Positions 36,219 to 47,328 of a DNA stretch of 64,000 nt are shown here, in pieces. Made by a program: the position numbers and the translations under genes. Source of the DNA: Bacillus sp. FJAT-50079 (GTDB lineage: Bacteria > Bacillota > Bacilli > Bacillales > Bacillaceae_C); NCBI RefSeq assembly GCF_018343515.1, contig NZ_JAGYPD010000003.1, positions 450,116 through 514,115 on the forward strand, read 5' to 3'. The notes beneath the pieces are model-generated. The model was not told where the DNA came from. It worked only from the letters and a program-made list of their open reading frames with translations, and did not search any database. Numbering within the stretch: position 1 is the first letter of the stretch; each line of letters starts with the position of its first letter.

Positions 36219-36418
36219 GCTTGGAAATTTTGTTTTTGCTTAGAAATCCCGTTAATGGCTTACAAATCTTCGCTATGGCTTAGAAATCCCGTTAACGGCT
36301 TACAAATCTTCGCAACGGCTTAGAAATCCCGTTAACGGCTTACAAATCTTCGCGACAGCTTAGAAATCCCATTAATAGCTTGCAAAATCCAGGCAATAGG
36401 CTAGAAATTTCATCAACG
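36219..36418. repeat. short tandem array of 20-bp units in alternating A/B forms
   Basis: GCTT(A/G) recurs at 36219, 36238, 36258, 36278, 36298, 36318, 36338, 36358, 36378 and 36400. Units alternate between GCTTAGAAATCCCGTTAACG and GCTTACAAATCTTCGCAACG, so the higher-order period is 40 bases. The flanking copies are degenerate. It is noncoding and lies between the DUF2164 gene and a terminator. Confidence 0.9.
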
Positions 36419-36444
36419 CCACACTAATCGTTTAGTTGGTAATA

Positions 36445-36483
36445 AAAACCACCGAAAATACGTTCGTTTTTCGGTGGTTTTTT
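36445..36483 (+). terminator. intrinsic terminator upstream of uvrB
   Basis: AAAACCACCGAAAA pairs with TTTTCGGTGGTTTT, loop TACGTTCG plus one T, followed by T. It ends transcription from the DUF2164 side before the uvrB promoter region. Confidence 0.88.
36453..36466 (+). promoter_or_regulatory. candidate LexA (SOS) box, overlapping the terminator
   Basis: CGAAAATACGTTCG differs at one position from the Bacillus LexA consensus CGAAC-N4-GTTCG. It lies 129 bases before the uvrB start. uvrBA is SOS-regulated in B. subtilis. A proper -35/-10 pair close to it is not clear; TAAAAT (36499) and TATAGT (36510) are possible -10 elements. Confidence 0.5.
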
Positions 36484-36594
36484 ACAATGGCATTGTGGTA
36501 AAATACGAGTATAGTTTGTTTGAGTTCGGGAATAAAGGTGAAGACTTACCTATATCGATGATAGAGCGAAATTATTAATAGGAGGCAATCGGCC

Positions 36595-38568
36595 TTGATA
36601 AATCAATTTGAAATTGTATCTAAATATAAACCTGCGGGTGATCAGCCAAAAGCGATCGAGCGTTTAGTACAAGGCGTGAAGGCCGGGGAAAAGTACCAAA
36701 CACTTTTGGGGGCTACCGGTACGGGGAAGACGTTTACGGTTTCCAATGTAATCCAGGAAGTAAACAAACCAACCCTTGTTATTGCTCATAATAAAACATT
36801 GGCTGGTCAATTATATAGCGAATTTAAAGATTTCTTTCCAAATAACGCGGTTGAATATTTTGTTAGTTTCTATGATTATTATCAACCAGAGGCGTACGTC
36901 CCATCGACGGATACATTTATCGAAAAAGATTCGAGCGTTAATGATGAAATTAATCGACTACGGCATTCGGCCACATCCGCTTTGTTTGAGCGAAAAGATG
37001 TTGTCATCATTGCCAGTGTGTCGTGTATTTATGGGCTCGGTTCCCCGGAGGAATACCGAGAGCATGTTTTTTCGCTTAGAACAGGAATGGAGATTGAAAG
37101 AAATCAGCTTTTGCGTCGGCTCGTTGATCTTCAATATGCCCGCAATGATATTGAATTTACGAATGGTACGTTTCGCGTTCGCGGCGATGTTGTCGAAATC
37201 TTCCCGGTTGCACGCGAGGAACAATGCATTCGTATTGAATTTTTTGGTGATGAAATTGATAGAATCCGGGTGGTTGATGCGCTTACGGGAGAGATCATTG
37301 GTGAAAGGGAGCATGCGGCCATTTTCCCAGCCTCCCACTTCGTAACCCGCGAGGAGAAGTTAAAGGTTGCGATTGAAAATATCGAAAAAGAGCTGGAAGA
37401 ACAATTACAATTTTTGAACGAGAATAATAAACTTCTTGAAGCACAGCGGCTTGAACAGAGAACACGTTATGATTTAGAAATGATGCGTGAGATGGGCTTT
37501 TGTTCAGGGATTGAAAACTATTCGCGTCATTTAACATTGCGGCCAGCGGGTGCGACTCCATACACATTGCTTGATTATTTTCCTGATGACTTCCAAATTG
37601 TGATCGATGAGTCGCATGTCACATTGCCGCAAATTCGCGGCATGTATAATGGGGACCAAGCGAGAAAACAAGTGCTCGTTGATCATGGCTTCCGATTGCC
37701 GTCAGCACTTGACAATCGACCATTACAGTTTGAGGAATTCCAGCAGCATATGAAGCAGGCAATCTTCGTTTCGGCGACGCCGGGGCCGTTCGAGCTTGAA
37801 CATACACCAAAAATGGTCGAGCAAATTATCCGCCCAACCGGACTGCTTGATCCAACGATCGATGTTCGTCCAATCGAAGGACAGATCGATGATTTGCTCG
37901 CAGAAATTCGCGACAGAATGAGTAAAAATGAACGGGTCCTTATTACAACATTAACGAAAAAAATGTCTGAGGATTTAACGGATTATTTAAAAGACATCGG
38001 AATAAAAGTGCAGTATTTACATTCGGAAATAAAGACATTGGAACGAATTGAAATTATTCGGGAATTGCGTTTAGGGACATACGATGTATTAGTTGGAATA
38101 AACCTGCTTAGAGAAGGGCTCGATATTCCGGAAGTATCGCTTGTGACGATCTTGGATGCGGACAAGGAAGGCTTTCTTCGCTCAGAGCGCTCTTTAATCC
38201 AAACGATTGGAAGGGCAGCGCGGAACTCAAACGGTCATGTCATTATGTATGCTGATAAAATGACCGATTCAATGGAGAAGGCAATTAGTGAAACGCAGCG
38301 ACGACGTACGATCCAAGAAGAATATAATCGTAAGCATGGCATTACGCCAACGACGATTCAAAAAGAGGTGCGCGATGTTATTCGTGCAACCGTTGCAGCC
38401 GAAGATCCAGCACCATATATGGAAAAAGCGAAAACATATACGAAGAAAGAAAAAGAAAAGCTGATAGCTTCAATGGAGATAGAAATGAAAGAGGCGGCAA
38501 TAGCGCTTGATTTTGAACGTGCCGCAGAGCTTCGCGATGCAATTTTGGAGTTAAAAGCGGAAGGATGA
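36595..38568 (+). CDS. uvrB: UvrB excision nuclease subunit B
   Basis: DNA damage-verifying helicase of nucleotide excision repair, 657 aa, TTG start after AGGAGG. Walker A is [10 protein letters not shown], the beta-hairpin region is [21 protein letters not shown] (shown here as [11 protein letters not shown]), helicase motifs include [10 protein letters not shown] and [14 protein letters not shown], and the C-terminal UVR motif is [20 protein letters not shown]. It is followed eight bases later by uvrA. Confidence 0.97.
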   Translation: MINQFEIVSKYKPAGDQPKAIERLVQGVKAGEKYQTLLGATGTGKTFTVSNVIQEVNKPTLVIAHNKTLAGQLYSEFKDFFPNNAVEYFVSFYDYYQPEAYVPSTDTFIEKDSSVNDEINRLRHSATSALFERKDVVIIASVSCIYGLGSPEEYREHVFSLRTGMEIERNQLLRRLVDLQYARNDIEFTNGTFRVRGDVVEIFPVAREEQCIRIEFFGDEIDRIRVVDALTGEIIGEREHAAIFPASHFVTREEKLKVAIENIEKELEEQLQFLNENNKLLEAQRLEQRTRYDLEMMREMGFCSGIENYSRHLTLRPAGATPYTLLDYFPDDFQIVIDESHVTLPQIRGMYNGDQARKQVLVDHGFRLPSALDNRPLQFEEFQQHMKQAIFVSATPGPFELEHTPKMVEQIIRPTGLLDPTIDVRPIEGQIDDLLAEIRDRMSKNERVLITTLTKKMSEDLTDYLKDIGIKVQYLHSEIKTLERIEIIRELRLGTYDVLVGINLLREGLDIPEVSLVTILDADKEGFLRSERSLIQTIGRAARNSNGHVIMYADKMTDSMEKAISETQRRRTIQEEYNRKHGITPTTIQKEVRDVIRATVAAEDPAPYMEKAKTYTKKEKEKLIASMEIEMKEAAIALDFERAAELRDAILELKAEG

Positions 38569-38575
38569 ACGAAAC

Positions 38576-41467
38576 ATGGCACTAGATAAAATTATTGTCC
38601 AAGGGGCAAGAGCCCATAATTTAAAAAACGTTGATGTGACGATTCCAAGAGATAAACTTGTCGTAATTACAGGGCTATCAGGGTCAGGGAAGTCGTCACT
38701 AGCATTCGATACGATTTATGCGGAAGGACAGCGCAGATATGTGGAATCATTGTCGGCGTATGCCCGCCAATTTCTCGGACAAATGGATAAGCCTGATGTG
38801 GATGCGATTGAAGGCTTATCACCAGCGATTTCTATCGATCAAAAAACGACGAGTAGAAACCCGCGCTCAACTGTTGGAACTGTAACCGAAATTTATGATT
38901 ATTTACGCTTACTATACGCCCGAGTTGGAAAACCGATTTGCCCGATTCATGGCATTGAAATCACATCACAAACAATTGAACAAATGGTCGATCGGATTAT
39001 GGTTTACCCGGAAAGAACGAGGCTTCAAGTTCTAGCGCCAATCGTTTCTGGAAGAAAGGGCGCACATGTAAAAGTATTGGAAGAAATTAAGAAACAAGGC
39101 TTTGTTCGGGTTCGTGTCGATGGTGAAACACTTGATCTTAGTGAAGACATTGAACTCGAAAAAAATAAAAAACATTCGATCGAAGTGATTGTTGACCGAA
39201 TTGTTGTAAAGGCAGGCGGGGAAGCAAGGCTGGCAGATTCATTAGAAACAGCGCTTAAGCTTGGCGAAGGTAAGGTCATTATCGATGTCATCGGCGAAGA
39301 AGAATTATTGTTTAGTCAAAATCATGCTTGTCCTGAATGTGGCTTTTCAATTGAAAAATTAGAACCGCGCATGTTTTCCTTTAATAGTCCATTTGGTGCT
39401 TGTCCGGATTGTGATGGACTCGGTTCCAAGTTGGAAGTCGATGTTGAGCTTGTCATTCCTGATCGATCACTTACACTAGCGGAAGATGCGATCGTGCCGT
39501 GGATTCCTGTTAGTTCGCAATATTATCCGGAGCTTTTAAAAACGGTTTGCAAGCATTTTTGTATTCCGATGGACGTCCCAGTGGAAAAACTATCAAAAGA
39601 ACAATTACAAACAATTTTATATGGAAAGAGCGGCGAAATCATTCGCTTCCGTTATACGAATGATTTTGGGCAAGTACGGGAGACGAAAATTCAATTTGAA
39701 GGAGTCGTTCGCAATGTCGAGCGCCGCTATCATGAAACGAGCTCAGATTATATTCGTGAGCAAATGGAAAAATATATGGCTGAGCAACCTTGTCCACGTT
39801 GTAAAGGTCATCGATTAAAAGAAGAAAGTTTAGCAGTTAAAATAGAAAACCGACATATTAGCCAGATTACCGAACTATCCATTAAGGAAGCGGCACAATT
39901 TTTCACAGCTCTTCATTTATCCGAAAAAGACATGCAAATTGCAAAATTGATTTTACGTGAGATTGATGAGCGACTTGGCTTTCTTGTCAATGTCGGACTT
40001 GATTATTTAACGTTAAGCCGTGCGGCGGGAACATTGTCTGGCGGTGAAGCACAGCGTATCCGATTGGCAACACAAATCGGCTCGCGTTTGACAGGAGTGC
40101 TTTACATTTTGGATGAACCTTCAATCGGTCTGCATCAGCGTGATAATGATCGTCTGATCGGAACATTGAAAAATATGCGCGATATCGGTAATACACTGAT
40201 TGTTGTTGAGCATGACGAAGATACAATGCTTGCCGCCGATCACTTAATTGATATCGGGCCGGGTGCAGGAGTGCACGGTGGGGAAATCATTGCTGATGGA
40301 ACACCAGAAGAAGTAGCTAATAATCCCCATTCACTTACAGGGCAATATTTATCAGGGAAAAAGTTCATTCCGCTTCCATTGGAACGACGTAAGCCTGATG
40401 GGCGTTATCTTGAAATTAAAGGGGCGAAAGAAAATAATTTAAAAAACATTAATGTGAAAATTCCACTCGGTGTCTTTATTGCCGTGACGGGTGTTTCTGG
40501 TTCTGGAAAAAGTACGTTAATCAATGAAATTTTACACAAAACGCTTGCACAGAAGCTTCATAAAGCAAAGGCAAAGCCTGGGGCACATAAAGAAATTAAA
40601 GGGATCGAGCATTTGGAGAAAGTGATCGACATTGATCAATCGCCGATCGGCCGAACACCTAGATCGAATCCGGCTACGTATACAGGAGTTTTTGATGATA
40701 TTCGTGATGTTTATGCGGCTACGAATGAGGCTAAAGTAAGAGGGTATAAGAAAGGGCGCTTTAGTTTTAACGTCAAAGGCGGTCGCTGTGAAGCTTGCCG
40801 CGGCGATGGGATCATTAAAATTGAAATGCATTTTTTACCTGATGTGTACGTACCTTGTGAAGTATGTCACGGGAAAAGGTATAACCGGGAAACACTTGAA
40901 GTAAAATATAAAGGAAAAAATATTGCTGATGTTCTTGAAATGACAATTGAAGATGGATTGGAGTTTTTTGAAAACATCCCAAAAATTAAGCGTAAGCTCC
41001 AAACGATTGCAGATGTCGGACTCGGATATATGAAACTCGGCCAGCCGGCAACAACCTTGTCCGGCGGTGAAGCACAGCGTGTCAAGCTTGCATCAGAATT
41101 ACATCGCAGATCAAATGGCCGTTCACTTTATATTTTGGATGAGCCGACAACGGGTCTGCATGTTGACGATATCGCGAGACTGCTTACTGTTTTGCAAAGG
41201 CTCGTAGACAATGGCGATACGGTTCTCATTATCGAACATAATCTCGATGTCATTAAAACTGCCGATTATTTAATCGATATCGGACCAGAAGGAGGCGATA
41301 AAGGTGGAACAATTGTTGCAAAAGGTACACCAGAAAAAATCGCCGAAAGCCCGGACTCATTTACTGGGAAATATTTAAAGCCAATTATGGAAAGAGATCG
41401 AATGCGGATGAAAGAACGAACGTCCGAACTTGAACGGTTGGAAGAAGTGGAACTTGTAAAGCGTTAA
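38576..41467 (+). CDS. uvrA: UvrA excision nuclease subunit A
   Basis: DNA-damage recognition ABC ATPase, 963 aa. There are two ATPase modules with Walker [11 protein letters not shown] and [10 protein letters not shown], two signatures [12 protein letters not shown] and [12 protein letters not shown], and zinc-binding CPECGFSIE...CPDC and CEAC...CEVC pairs. It is transcribed with uvrB. The usual length is about 940-960 aa. Confidence 0.97.
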   Translation: MALDKIIVQGARAHNLKNVDVTIPRDKLVVITGLSGSGKSSLAFDTIYAEGQRRYVESLSAYARQFLGQMDKPDVDAIEGLSPAISIDQKTTSRNPRSTVGTVTEIYDYLRLLYARVGKPICPIHGIEITSQTIEQMVDRIMVYPERTRLQVLAPIVSGRKGAHVKVLEEIKKQGFVRVRVDGETLDLSEDIELEKNKKHSIEVIVDRIVVKAGGEARLADSLETALKLGEGKVIIDVIGEEELLFSQNHACPECGFSIEKLEPRMFSFNSPFGACPDCDGLGSKLEVDVELVIPDRSLTLAEDAIVPWIPVSSQYYPELLKTVCKHFCIPMDVPVEKLSKEQLQTILYGKSGEIIRFRYTNDFGQVRETKIQFEGVVRNVERRYHETSSDYIREQMEKYMAEQPCPRCKGHRLKEESLAVKIENRHISQITELSIKEAAQFFTALHLSEKDMQIAKLILREIDERLGFLVNVGLDYLTLSRAAGTLSGGEAQRIRLATQIGSRLTGVLYILDEPSIGLHQRDNDRLIGTLKNMRDIGNTLIVVEHDEDTMLAADHLIDIGPGAGVHGGEIIADGTPEEVANNPHSLTGQYLSGKKFIPLPLERRKPDGRYLEIKGAKENNLKNINVKIPLGVFIAVTGVSGSGKSTLINEILHKTLAQKLHKAKAKPGAHKEIKGIEHLEKVIDIDQSPIGRTPRSNPATYTGVFDDIRDVYAATNEAKVRGYKKGRFSFNVKGGRCEACRGDGIIKIEMHFLPDVYVPCEVCHGKRYNRETLEVKYKGKNIADVLEMTIEDGLEFFENIPKIKRKLQTIADVGLGYMKLGQPATTLSGGEAQRVKLASELHRRSNGRSLYILDEPTTGLHVDDIARLLTVLQRLVDNGDTVLIIEHNLDVIKTADYLIDIGPEGGDKGGTIVAKGTPEKIAESPDSFTGKYLKPIMERDRMRMKERTSELERLEEVELVKR

Positions 41468-41500
41468 GCTCCGCTTTTTTTCCACAGTTGATTGGAATGG

Positions 41501-41523
41501 TAGGCTTGCGGAAGGCAAGCCTA
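41501..41523. terminator. hairpin after uvrA without a T tract
   Basis: TAGGCTTGC-ggaag-GCAAGCCTA is a perfect 9-bp stem. It lacks a T run, so it may be a weak terminator or 3'-end stabiliser. Confidence 0.45.
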
Positions 41524-41570
41524 TAAGTGCAATGTAATAATTATGTTTAACATAGCGATTGTTAAAAAAA

Positions 41571-41597
41571 TGAAACGTATGGCAGCTCTCATCCGTA
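41571..41597 (+). promoter_or_regulatory. ECF (sigma-W-type) promoter of yvlB-yvlD
   Basis: TGAAAC (41571-41576) and CGTA (41594-41597) with a 17-base spacer match the B. subtilis sigma-W consensus. The yvlABCD genes belong to the sigma-W regulon there. The distance to the yvlB start is 34 bases. Confidence 0.8.
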
Positions 41598-41630
41598 TAC
41601 GTAGATAGATACGAAAAGGAGGATGCGAAA

Positions 41631-42770
41631 ATGAGTGAAGAGAGAAAGAAAATTTTAAATTTGGTTCAAGAAGGAAAATTATCTGCACAAGAAGCGATTA
41701 TCTTGCTTGAGGCATTGGATGAAAAGCCACAGAAAGAAAGTAAAGGTCATTTTGAGCAATCTGCAAGTGATCAAGGCGAACAAACGGATAAAAAAACAAC
41801 GACATCCACAGGGCAAACGGAAGATACGAAAAATGATGACTCCTTTTATTCGCAGCTCGAAAATGCAGGTGAACGAATTTTTGATTTTGTAAACAATGCG
41901 CTTAATAAAATTAAGCATATTGATTGGCAGTTTAATCAATCGGTCGATATTCCCCATACGTTTGAACAAATCGGTTCTGATATTGAACAAATCGATATTG
42001 ACATCGCAAATGGGCCTGTTCGAATCGCAACATGGGATCAAGAGGAAGTTCGAGTTGAATGCCAGGCAAAAGTATATCGCTCAGAAGATCGTGAAGACGC
42101 GCGCAAATATTTTCTAGAGAATACGATTTTCTCAAGTAATAATGGACTTCTTTGCTTCGCAACTCAATCGAAGTGGATGCGTGTAGAGACAGTAATATAC
42201 GTTCCTAAAAAGCAATATAATAAGATTTCTATAAAAATATTTAATGGGGGACTTACAGGTGAAAAGATCGATTGTGACTTTTTAACTGTAAAAACGACGA
42301 ATGGGAAAGTGGAGCTGACTCATTTTATCGGTGACAAATTCCACTTAGAGACGGTGAATGGGCAAATTACATTGAAGGAATCGAAGGCAGATCAACTTGA
42401 AGCGGAAACGGTAAACGGATCACTTGATGTGATTGGGGCTTATCAAAATGTAGAGCTGCAATCGTTCAATGGAAATATTCAATGTTCACTTCCGAAAATG
42501 GGAACGAAGACCGTTCACGCCAAAGCAGTGACAGGCAATATCCAGTTATATTTACCAGAGGTTGCAACCATAGATGGCGATGTCCGTTCTAATCTTGGTA
42601 ATTATAAATTAGAGCTTGATGGGATTAATGTGCTTCATGAAAAGAAAGAGATGATTCAAAAACAAGTACAGTTTAAGCGAGCTGGCAGTGATGAACGTGT
42701 CATTCATGTACTTGCTGACACGAAAACTGGCTCTATTCATGTGAAGCAAGCCCCATCATCTGGAGAGTAA
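41631..42770 (+). CDS. yvlB: YvlB, DUF4097 beta-helix protein of the envelope stress regulon
   Basis: 379 aa, AGGAGG before the start. An N-terminal SHOCT-like helix (RKKILNLVQEGKLSAQEAII) is followed by an acidic linker and a C-terminal DUF4097 adhesin-like repeat domain (about residues 120-340, repeated V-T/G-N patterns such as LETVNGQITLKES and AETVNGSLDV). No signal peptide is visible. In B. subtilis it belongs to the sigma-W envelope-stress set. It is followed three bases later by yvlD; the usual yvlC (PspC domain) gene is absent. Confidence 0.9.
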   Translation: MSEERKKILNLVQEGKLSAQEAIILLEALDEKPQKESKGHFEQSASDQGEQTDKKTTTSTGQTEDTKNDDSFYSQLENAGERIFDFVNNALNKIKHIDWQFNQSVDIPHTFEQIGSDIEQIDIDIANGPVRIATWDQEEVRVECQAKVYRSEDREDARKYFLENTIFSSNNGLLCFATQSKWMRVETVIYVPKKQYNKISIKIFNGGLTGEKIDCDFLTVKTTNGKVELTHFIGDKFHLETVNGQITLKESKADQLEAETVNGSLDVIGAYQNVELQSFNGNIQCSLPKMGTKTVHAKAVTGNIQLYLPEVATIDGDVRSNLGNYKLELDGINVLHEKKEMIQKQVQFKRAGSDERVIHVLADTKTGSIHVKQAPSSGE

Positions 42771-42773
42771 GCG

Positions 42774-43124
42774 ATGAAGTGGTTGTTAGGAATTTTAATT
42801 AATGCCCTATTATTTATCGCTTTTGCGGGTTATTTCGAAGGTGTTCACGTTTCGAGCTTTGGAGCTGCGTTAGCAGCAAGCCTTGTTTTATCGATCTTAA
42901 ATATGCTTGTAAGGCCGATTCTCATTATTTTAACTTTGCCTGCCACGCTTTTGACACTTGGGTTCTTCCTCTTTGTCATTAATGCGATCACTTTATTAAT
43001 GACCGATTCAATTATGGGAAGTATGTTTGAAATCGATGGATTCGGTCTTGCGTTATTATTAGCGATCATTATGTCAATTGTCAATGTCATTATTCAAAAG
43101 GTTGTAATGGAGAAGAAAAATTAA
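42774..43124 (+). CDS. yvlD: YvlD, phage-holin-family-4 membrane protein
   Basis: 116 aa with four predicted membrane segments and the family stretch NMLVRPILIILTLPATLLTLG near residues 43-63. It is co-transcribed with yvlB under the ECF-type promoter. A role in membrane stress is assumed from its regulon in B. subtilis; the molecular function is unknown. Confidence 0.9.
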   Translation: MKWLLGILINALLFIAFAGYFEGVHVSSFGAALAASLVLSILNMLVRPILIILTLPATLLTLGFFLFVINAITLLMTDSIMGSMFEIDGFGLALLLAIIMSIVNVIIQKVVMEKKN

Positions 43125-43126
43125 TG

Positions 43127-43162
43127 ACCCGAACAGTGAAAAATACTGTCCGGGTTTTTTCA
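43127..43162 (+). terminator. intrinsic terminator after yvlD
   Basis: CCCGAACAGT pairs with ACTGTCCGGG (one mismatch), then TTTTTTC. Confidence 0.9.
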
Positions 43163-43279
43163 AGTGCAAAAAGAATTAATTCGAAAGGTAGGTTTCTATT
43201 CCGTTAAGTGCTAAAATAGAAAAATGAGAGTTTGCCGAGCGTAAACTGGTACAATACTGTTTGACGAGGAGTGGAAATG

Positions 43280-44215
43280 ATGGCGAAAGTCCGTACTGAA
43301 GATATGATTAAACAATTCGATTTAGAGTTGATAAGTGGAGAAGAAGGAATACATAGACCGATAACGACAAGTGATATTTCACGGCCAGGATTAGAAATCT
43401 CTGGTTTCTTTAATTATTATCCAGCAGAGCGGGTTCAACTGCTAGGCAGATCAGAAACGAGTTTTATTGAGCAACTTACAACTGAAGAAAGAGCGGAGCG
43501 GATGGAGCTTTTATGTAATGCGGCGACGCCTGGCATCGTCATTACAAGAGGCCTTGATGTTCCAAATGAATTAATAGAGGCATCTGAGCGTCATTCTGTA
43601 CCGGTCATGCGTACGAATATGAAATCAACCCGTTTTTCAAGTCGATTAACGAATTATTTAGAAGGTGAACTCGCTCCAACGACGGCTGTCCACGGTGTTC
43701 TCGTTGACATATACGGAATCGGTGTGTTAATTACAGGACAAAGCGGTGTTGGAAAAAGTGAAACCGCACTTGCACTTATTAAACGTGGTCATCAACTTGT
43801 TGCCGATGATTGCGTAGAAATTAGTCAAGTAGATGATGACTTGCTTATTGGAACAGCACCTGAATTGCTCGAACATTTATTAGAAATTCGCGGATTAGGC
43901 ATTATCAATGTGATGACCTTATTTGGTGCAGGTGCAGTAAGACCGAGTAAAAAAATTACATTGACCATTAATCTAGAGTTATGGGACCAAAATAAACATT
44001 ATGATCGCGTCGGACTTGACGAGGAAAAAATGAAGATTATCGATACAGAGATTACGAGGTTAACGGTTCCTGTTCGTCCAGGTAGAAACCTTGCCGTTAT
44101 CATCGAAGTTGCTGCAATGAATTACCGCTTGAAAAAAATGGGAGTCAATGCAGCCGAGCAATTTACAGAAAGATTGAATCAGGTGATCCTAGACGGAAGT
44201 CTGAACGATATGTAA
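43280..44215 (+). CDS. hprK: HPr kinase/phosphorylase
   Basis: Phosphorylates and dephosphorylates Ser46 of HPr and Crh, controlling CcpA-dependent catabolite repression. ATG 43280 lies eight bases after GAGGAG; ATG 43277 and GTG 43271 are upstream alternatives. The product is 311 aa. Walker A is [11 protein letters not shown], the family signature is [10 protein letters not shown], and VADDCVEIS is in the active site. It heads the hprK-lgt-yvoD-ppaX-yvoF operon as in B. subtilis. Confidence 0.96.
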   Translation: MAKVRTEDMIKQFDLELISGEEGIHRPITTSDISRPGLEISGFFNYYPAERVQLLGRSETSFIEQLTTEERAERMELLCNAATPGIVITRGLDVPNELIEASERHSVPVMRTNMKSTRFSSRLTNYLEGELAPTTAVHGVLVDIYGIGVLITGQSGVGKSETALALIKRGHQLVADDCVEISQVDDDLLIGTAPELLEHLLEIRGLGIINVMTLFGAGAVRPSKKITLTINLELWDQNKHYDRVGLDEEKMKIIDTEITRLTVPVRPGRNLAVIIEVAAMNYRLKKMGVNAAEQFTERLNQVILDGSLNDM

Positions 44216-44236
44216 TAAGAAGGAGTTGTTAAGACG

Positions 44237-45046
44237 ATGAAATCCGAATTCGATCCGATTAACCCCGTAGCCATTTGGTTAGGGCCGATTCCCGTCCATT
44301 GGTATGGGATTATTATCGGTGTTGGCATTGCATTATCGCTTTATATCGCGATTCGTGAAAGCGATCGACTTGGCTTGGAAAAGGATTTATTTGCTGACTT
44401 AATGATTTGGGCCATTCCGATCGCCATCATTTCGGCACGTATTTACTATGTCATTTTTCAATGGGATTATTACTCACAAAATCCCGGGCAAATTATCCAA
44501 ATTTGGGAAGGCGGCATTGCCATTCATGGGGCATTAATCGGTGCTGTATTGACGGCGATTGTTTTTGCAAGAAAAAAAGGAGTCTCTTTTTGGAAGTTAG
44601 CAGATATTGCTGCTCCAAGCATCATTCTTGGCCAGGCGATCGGACGTTGGGGGAATTTCATTAACCAGGAAGCGCATGGCGGAGAGGTATCAAGGGCATT
44701 TCTAGAAAATTTGCATCTTCCAACCTTTATTATCGATCAAATGTACATAGAGGGTGCATATTATCATCCGACCTTTTTATACGAATCGATTTGGAATCTG
44801 CTTGGCTTTATATTATTAATTTTCTTAAGAAAAGTGAACTTGCGACGCGGAGAGTTATTTTTAAGCTATGTCATCTGGTATTCGATTGGTCGTTTCTTTA
44901 TCGAAGGATTACGAACCGATAGTTTAATGTTGACGAGCAGCTTGCGAATAGCTCAGGTTATTTCCCTCATTCTCATCTTCGGCGCTTTAGCTCTTTGGTT
45001 CTACCGCAAGAAGACGGGACTCGCATCAAAGAAATATGACGAATAA
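44237..45046 (+). CDS. lgt: Lgt prolipoprotein diacylglyceryl transferase
   Basis: Attaches diacylglycerol from phosphatidylglycerol to lipobox cysteines. 269 aa, AGAAGGAG before ATG 44237. Seven membrane segments, the Lgt signature [14 protein letters not shown] near residues 135-148, and [11 protein letters not shown]. At least three lipoprotein precursors in this window (PstS and two ABC binding proteins) are likely substrates. Confidence 0.96.
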   Translation: MKSEFDPINPVAIWLGPIPVHWYGIIIGVGIALSLYIAIRESDRLGLEKDLFADLMIWAIPIAIISARIYYVIFQWDYYSQNPGQIIQIWEGGIAIHGALIGAVLTAIVFARKKGVSFWKLADIAAPSIILGQAIGRWGNFINQEAHGGEVSRAFLENLHLPTFIIDQMYIEGAYYHPTFLYESIWNLLGFILLIFLRKVNLRRGELFLSYVIWYSIGRFFIEGLRTDSLMLTSSLRIAQVISLILIFGALALWFYRKKTGLASKKYDE

Positions 45047-45070
45047 TTTGTTTTAGAGGAGTTAGGCATT

Positions 45071-46009
45071 ATGTGGAAAGCATCATTGAAAAACGGGGCG
45101 ATTACAGGATTAAAAACAACATGGACGTTGGGCAAAATTATTTTCCCTGTTACTTTGATTGTTGTCATGCTTCAGCATACCCCGATATTACCTTGGATCA
45201 TCGCGCGAATTGAACCGTATATGGGCTTCATTGGGCTGTCAGGAGATGCGGCAATTCCATTAGTTCTTGGCATGTTCCTTAATCTATATGCAGCGATTGC
45301 TGGGGTATTATCAGTTGAATTAACGGTAAAAGAAGTATTTATCATTGCGATGATGCTGTCATTTTCCCATGCCTTGCTTATCGAATCGGCTGTGGCGATG
45401 AAAGTAGGCGTTAAAATCTGGATTGTGTTAACCATACGCCTAAGCCTAGCGCTCATTTCAGCACTCATTATCCATCTAGTTTGGAATGGTGGGCAAGAAA
45501 TGGCCCAATATGGCATGCTGACGATGGAAACGAAACAAGCGACTGATATTTTATCGATCGCAACTATCGGGTTACAAAAAGCGTCGCTTGGGGTTTTTCA
45601 GCTTGCGATGATCGTTATTCCGCTTATGGTCGGCATTCAATTATTAAAGGATTATCAATGGCTAGGGGCTTTTTCACGAATGATGGCTCCTTTTACAAAA
45701 CTGCTTGGTATGAAAGAAAATACATCGACAACAATGGCCGCCGGCTTAATATTCGGTTTATCGTACGGGGCTGGGGTAATGCTCCAAGCAGTTAAAGAGG
45801 ATGGCGTAAGTAAAAAGGACATTACACTCGCATTTGTCTTTCTTGTTACATGCCATGCTGTTATTGAAGATACACTTATTTTTCTACCTCTAGGAATACC
45901 GGTACTGCCACTCCTTATCATTCGCCTGATTACCGCGATCGCGTTGACGATAGGAGTTGCAACTGTCTGGAAAAAGCTTGAAGCAAAAGAAGAAGGGAAG
46001 GCAGCATAA
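45071..46009 (+). CDS. yvoD: YvoD nucleoside-recognition (Gate) domain membrane protein
   Basis: 312 aa, GAGGAG before the start. About eight membrane segments with two Gate-type domains, for example [19 protein letters not shown] and [17 protein letters not shown]. The same gene lies between lgt and ppaX in B. subtilis. Its function is unknown. The stop overlaps the ppaX start by one base. Confidence 0.88.
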   Translation: MWKASLKNGAITGLKTTWTLGKIIFPVTLIVVMLQHTPILPWIIARIEPYMGFIGLSGDAAIPLVLGMFLNLYAAIAGVLSVELTVKEVFIIAMMLSFSHALLIESAVAMKVGVKIWIVLTIRLSLALISALIIHLVWNGGQEMAQYGMLTMETKQATDILSIATIGLQKASLGVFQLAMIVIPLMVGIQLLKDYQWLGAFSRMMAPFTKLLGMKENTSTTMAAGLIFGLSYGAGVMLQAVKEDGVSKKDITLAFVFLVTCHAVIEDTLIFLPLGIPVLPLLIIRLITAIALTIGVATVWKKLEAKEEGKAA

Positions 46010-46662
46010 TGGAAAAGAAGATTACTACTTTATTATTTGATCTGGATGGCACAATTGTGGACACGAATGAGTTGATTATTTCATCTTACTTACACACATT
46101 GGAAAAATATTATCCCGGTAAATATTTGCGTGAGGACGTATTACCATTTATGGGGCCACCACTTGTAGAGGTGTTCGCAAATATGGACGTGAACAAAGCA
46201 GAAGAGATGGTTGGGGTATATCGAAAATACAATCTTGAACAACATGATTTACTTGTCACAGAATTTGAAGGTGCGTATGAAACGATCCGCACACTACATG
46301 AGCAGGGGTATAAACTTGCAATCGTATCAACGAAAATGAGGGATTCAGTACTAAAGGGGCTTGCGTTAACAAAGCTTGATCAATTTTTCGACGTTGTTAT
46401 TAGCATCGATGAGGTAGAAAATGCAAAGCCGGATCCGGAACCATTGGAAAAAGCATTGAAAGCACTAGGATCAACACCAGAAGAAGCAATCATGATTGGT
46501 GATAATCATCATGATATTGTTGGTGGTAAAAATGCTGGTACATATACATGTGGTGTTTCTTGGTCATTGAAAGGTCGAGAATATTTAAAAAAGTATGAGC
46601 CCGATTTTATTATCGATCATATGACTGATCTCCTTGATATCGTTGGAGTTCACGTAAAATGA
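46009..46662 (+). CDS. ppaX: PpaX pyrophosphatase (HAD)
   Basis: Hydrolyses the pyrophosphate formed when HprK dephosphorylates P-Ser-HPr. 217 aa. HAD motifs are [31 protein letters not shown] and [15 protein letters not shown]. It is translationally linked to yvoD and overlaps yvoF by four bases. Confidence 0.94.
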   Translation: MEKKITTLLFDLDGTIVDTNELIISSYLHTLEKYYPGKYLREDVLPFMGPPLVEVFANMDVNKAEEMVGVYRKYNLEQHDLLVTEFEGAYETIRTLHEQGYKLAIVSTKMRDSVLKGLALTKLDQFFDVVISIDEVENAKPDPEPLEKALKALGSTPEEAIMIGDNHHDIVGGKNAGTYTCGVSWSLKGREYLKKYEPDFIIDHMTDLLDIVGVHVK

Positions 46663-47186
46663 GAAAAACAGAGCGCTTTCCTGTACAAGGGGCGAACTCC
46701 CTTTGGCACGTGTATAAAACGGTTCCGTTTTGGAAAGTTGTTCGTAATTTTATCGTTATCCAAGCGGCGCGCTACACACCCTTTTTAGGTTTGAAAAATT
46801 GGATGTATCGCACCTTTTTGAGAATGAACATTGGTGAGCAAACATCTTTTGCCTTAATGGTTATGCTTGATATTATGTATCCGGAAAAAATTTCAGTCGG
46901 GCGCAATTCCGTCATTGGTTATAATACAACGATCCTCGCCCATGAGTATCTAATTAAAGAATATCGGCTTGGTCCCGTTGAAATTGGCGATGAAGTGATG
47001 ATCGGAGCAAACTCAACCATTCTTCCAGGTATAACGATCGGCAATCATGCGATTGTTTCTGCTGGAACACTTGTACATAAGGACGTGCCTGAAGGAGCAT
47101 TCGTCGGCGGCAACCCGATGAAAATCATCTACACGAAAGAAGAATTAGCGGAACGATGGAAAGACGATCCGATATATGGAAGATAA
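46659..47186 (+). CDS. yvoF: YvoF acyltransferase (left-handed beta-helix)
   Basis: 175-aa hexapeptide-repeat acetyltransferase. After a basic N-terminus it shows the repeated pattern of the LbetaH fold: [21 protein letters not shown], then [19 protein letters not shown] and [20 protein letters not shown]. It is the last gene of the hprK operon, followed by a terminator. In B. subtilis hisZ follows here; in this genome the next genes are mgtC and an accessory locus. Confidence 0.88.
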   Translation: MRKTERFPVQGANSLWHVYKTVPFWKVVRNFIVIQAARYTPFLGLKNWMYRTFLRMNIGEQTSFALMVMLDIMYPEKISVGRNSVIGYNTTILAHEYLIKEYRLGPVEIGDEVMIGANSTILPGITIGNHAIVSAGTLVHKDVPEGAFVGGNPMKIIYTKEELAERWKDDPIYGR

Positions 47187-47217
47187 CCTGATCGAAAAAT
47201 GATCGGGTTATTTTTTT
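47184..47217 (+). terminator. intrinsic terminator after yvoF
   Basis: TAACCTGATC pairs with GATCGGGTTA (one G-T pair), followed by seven T. Confidence 0.9.
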
Positions 47218-47328
47218 AGCGATCATTAACCACTTGTGGGTTTAGGAGTAAATATTAATTTCATGCGTACAAATGTAGGTAATCATAGAAGAAGAAAAGA
47301 AGTAAAGCAATGGGAAGCATACCCCATT

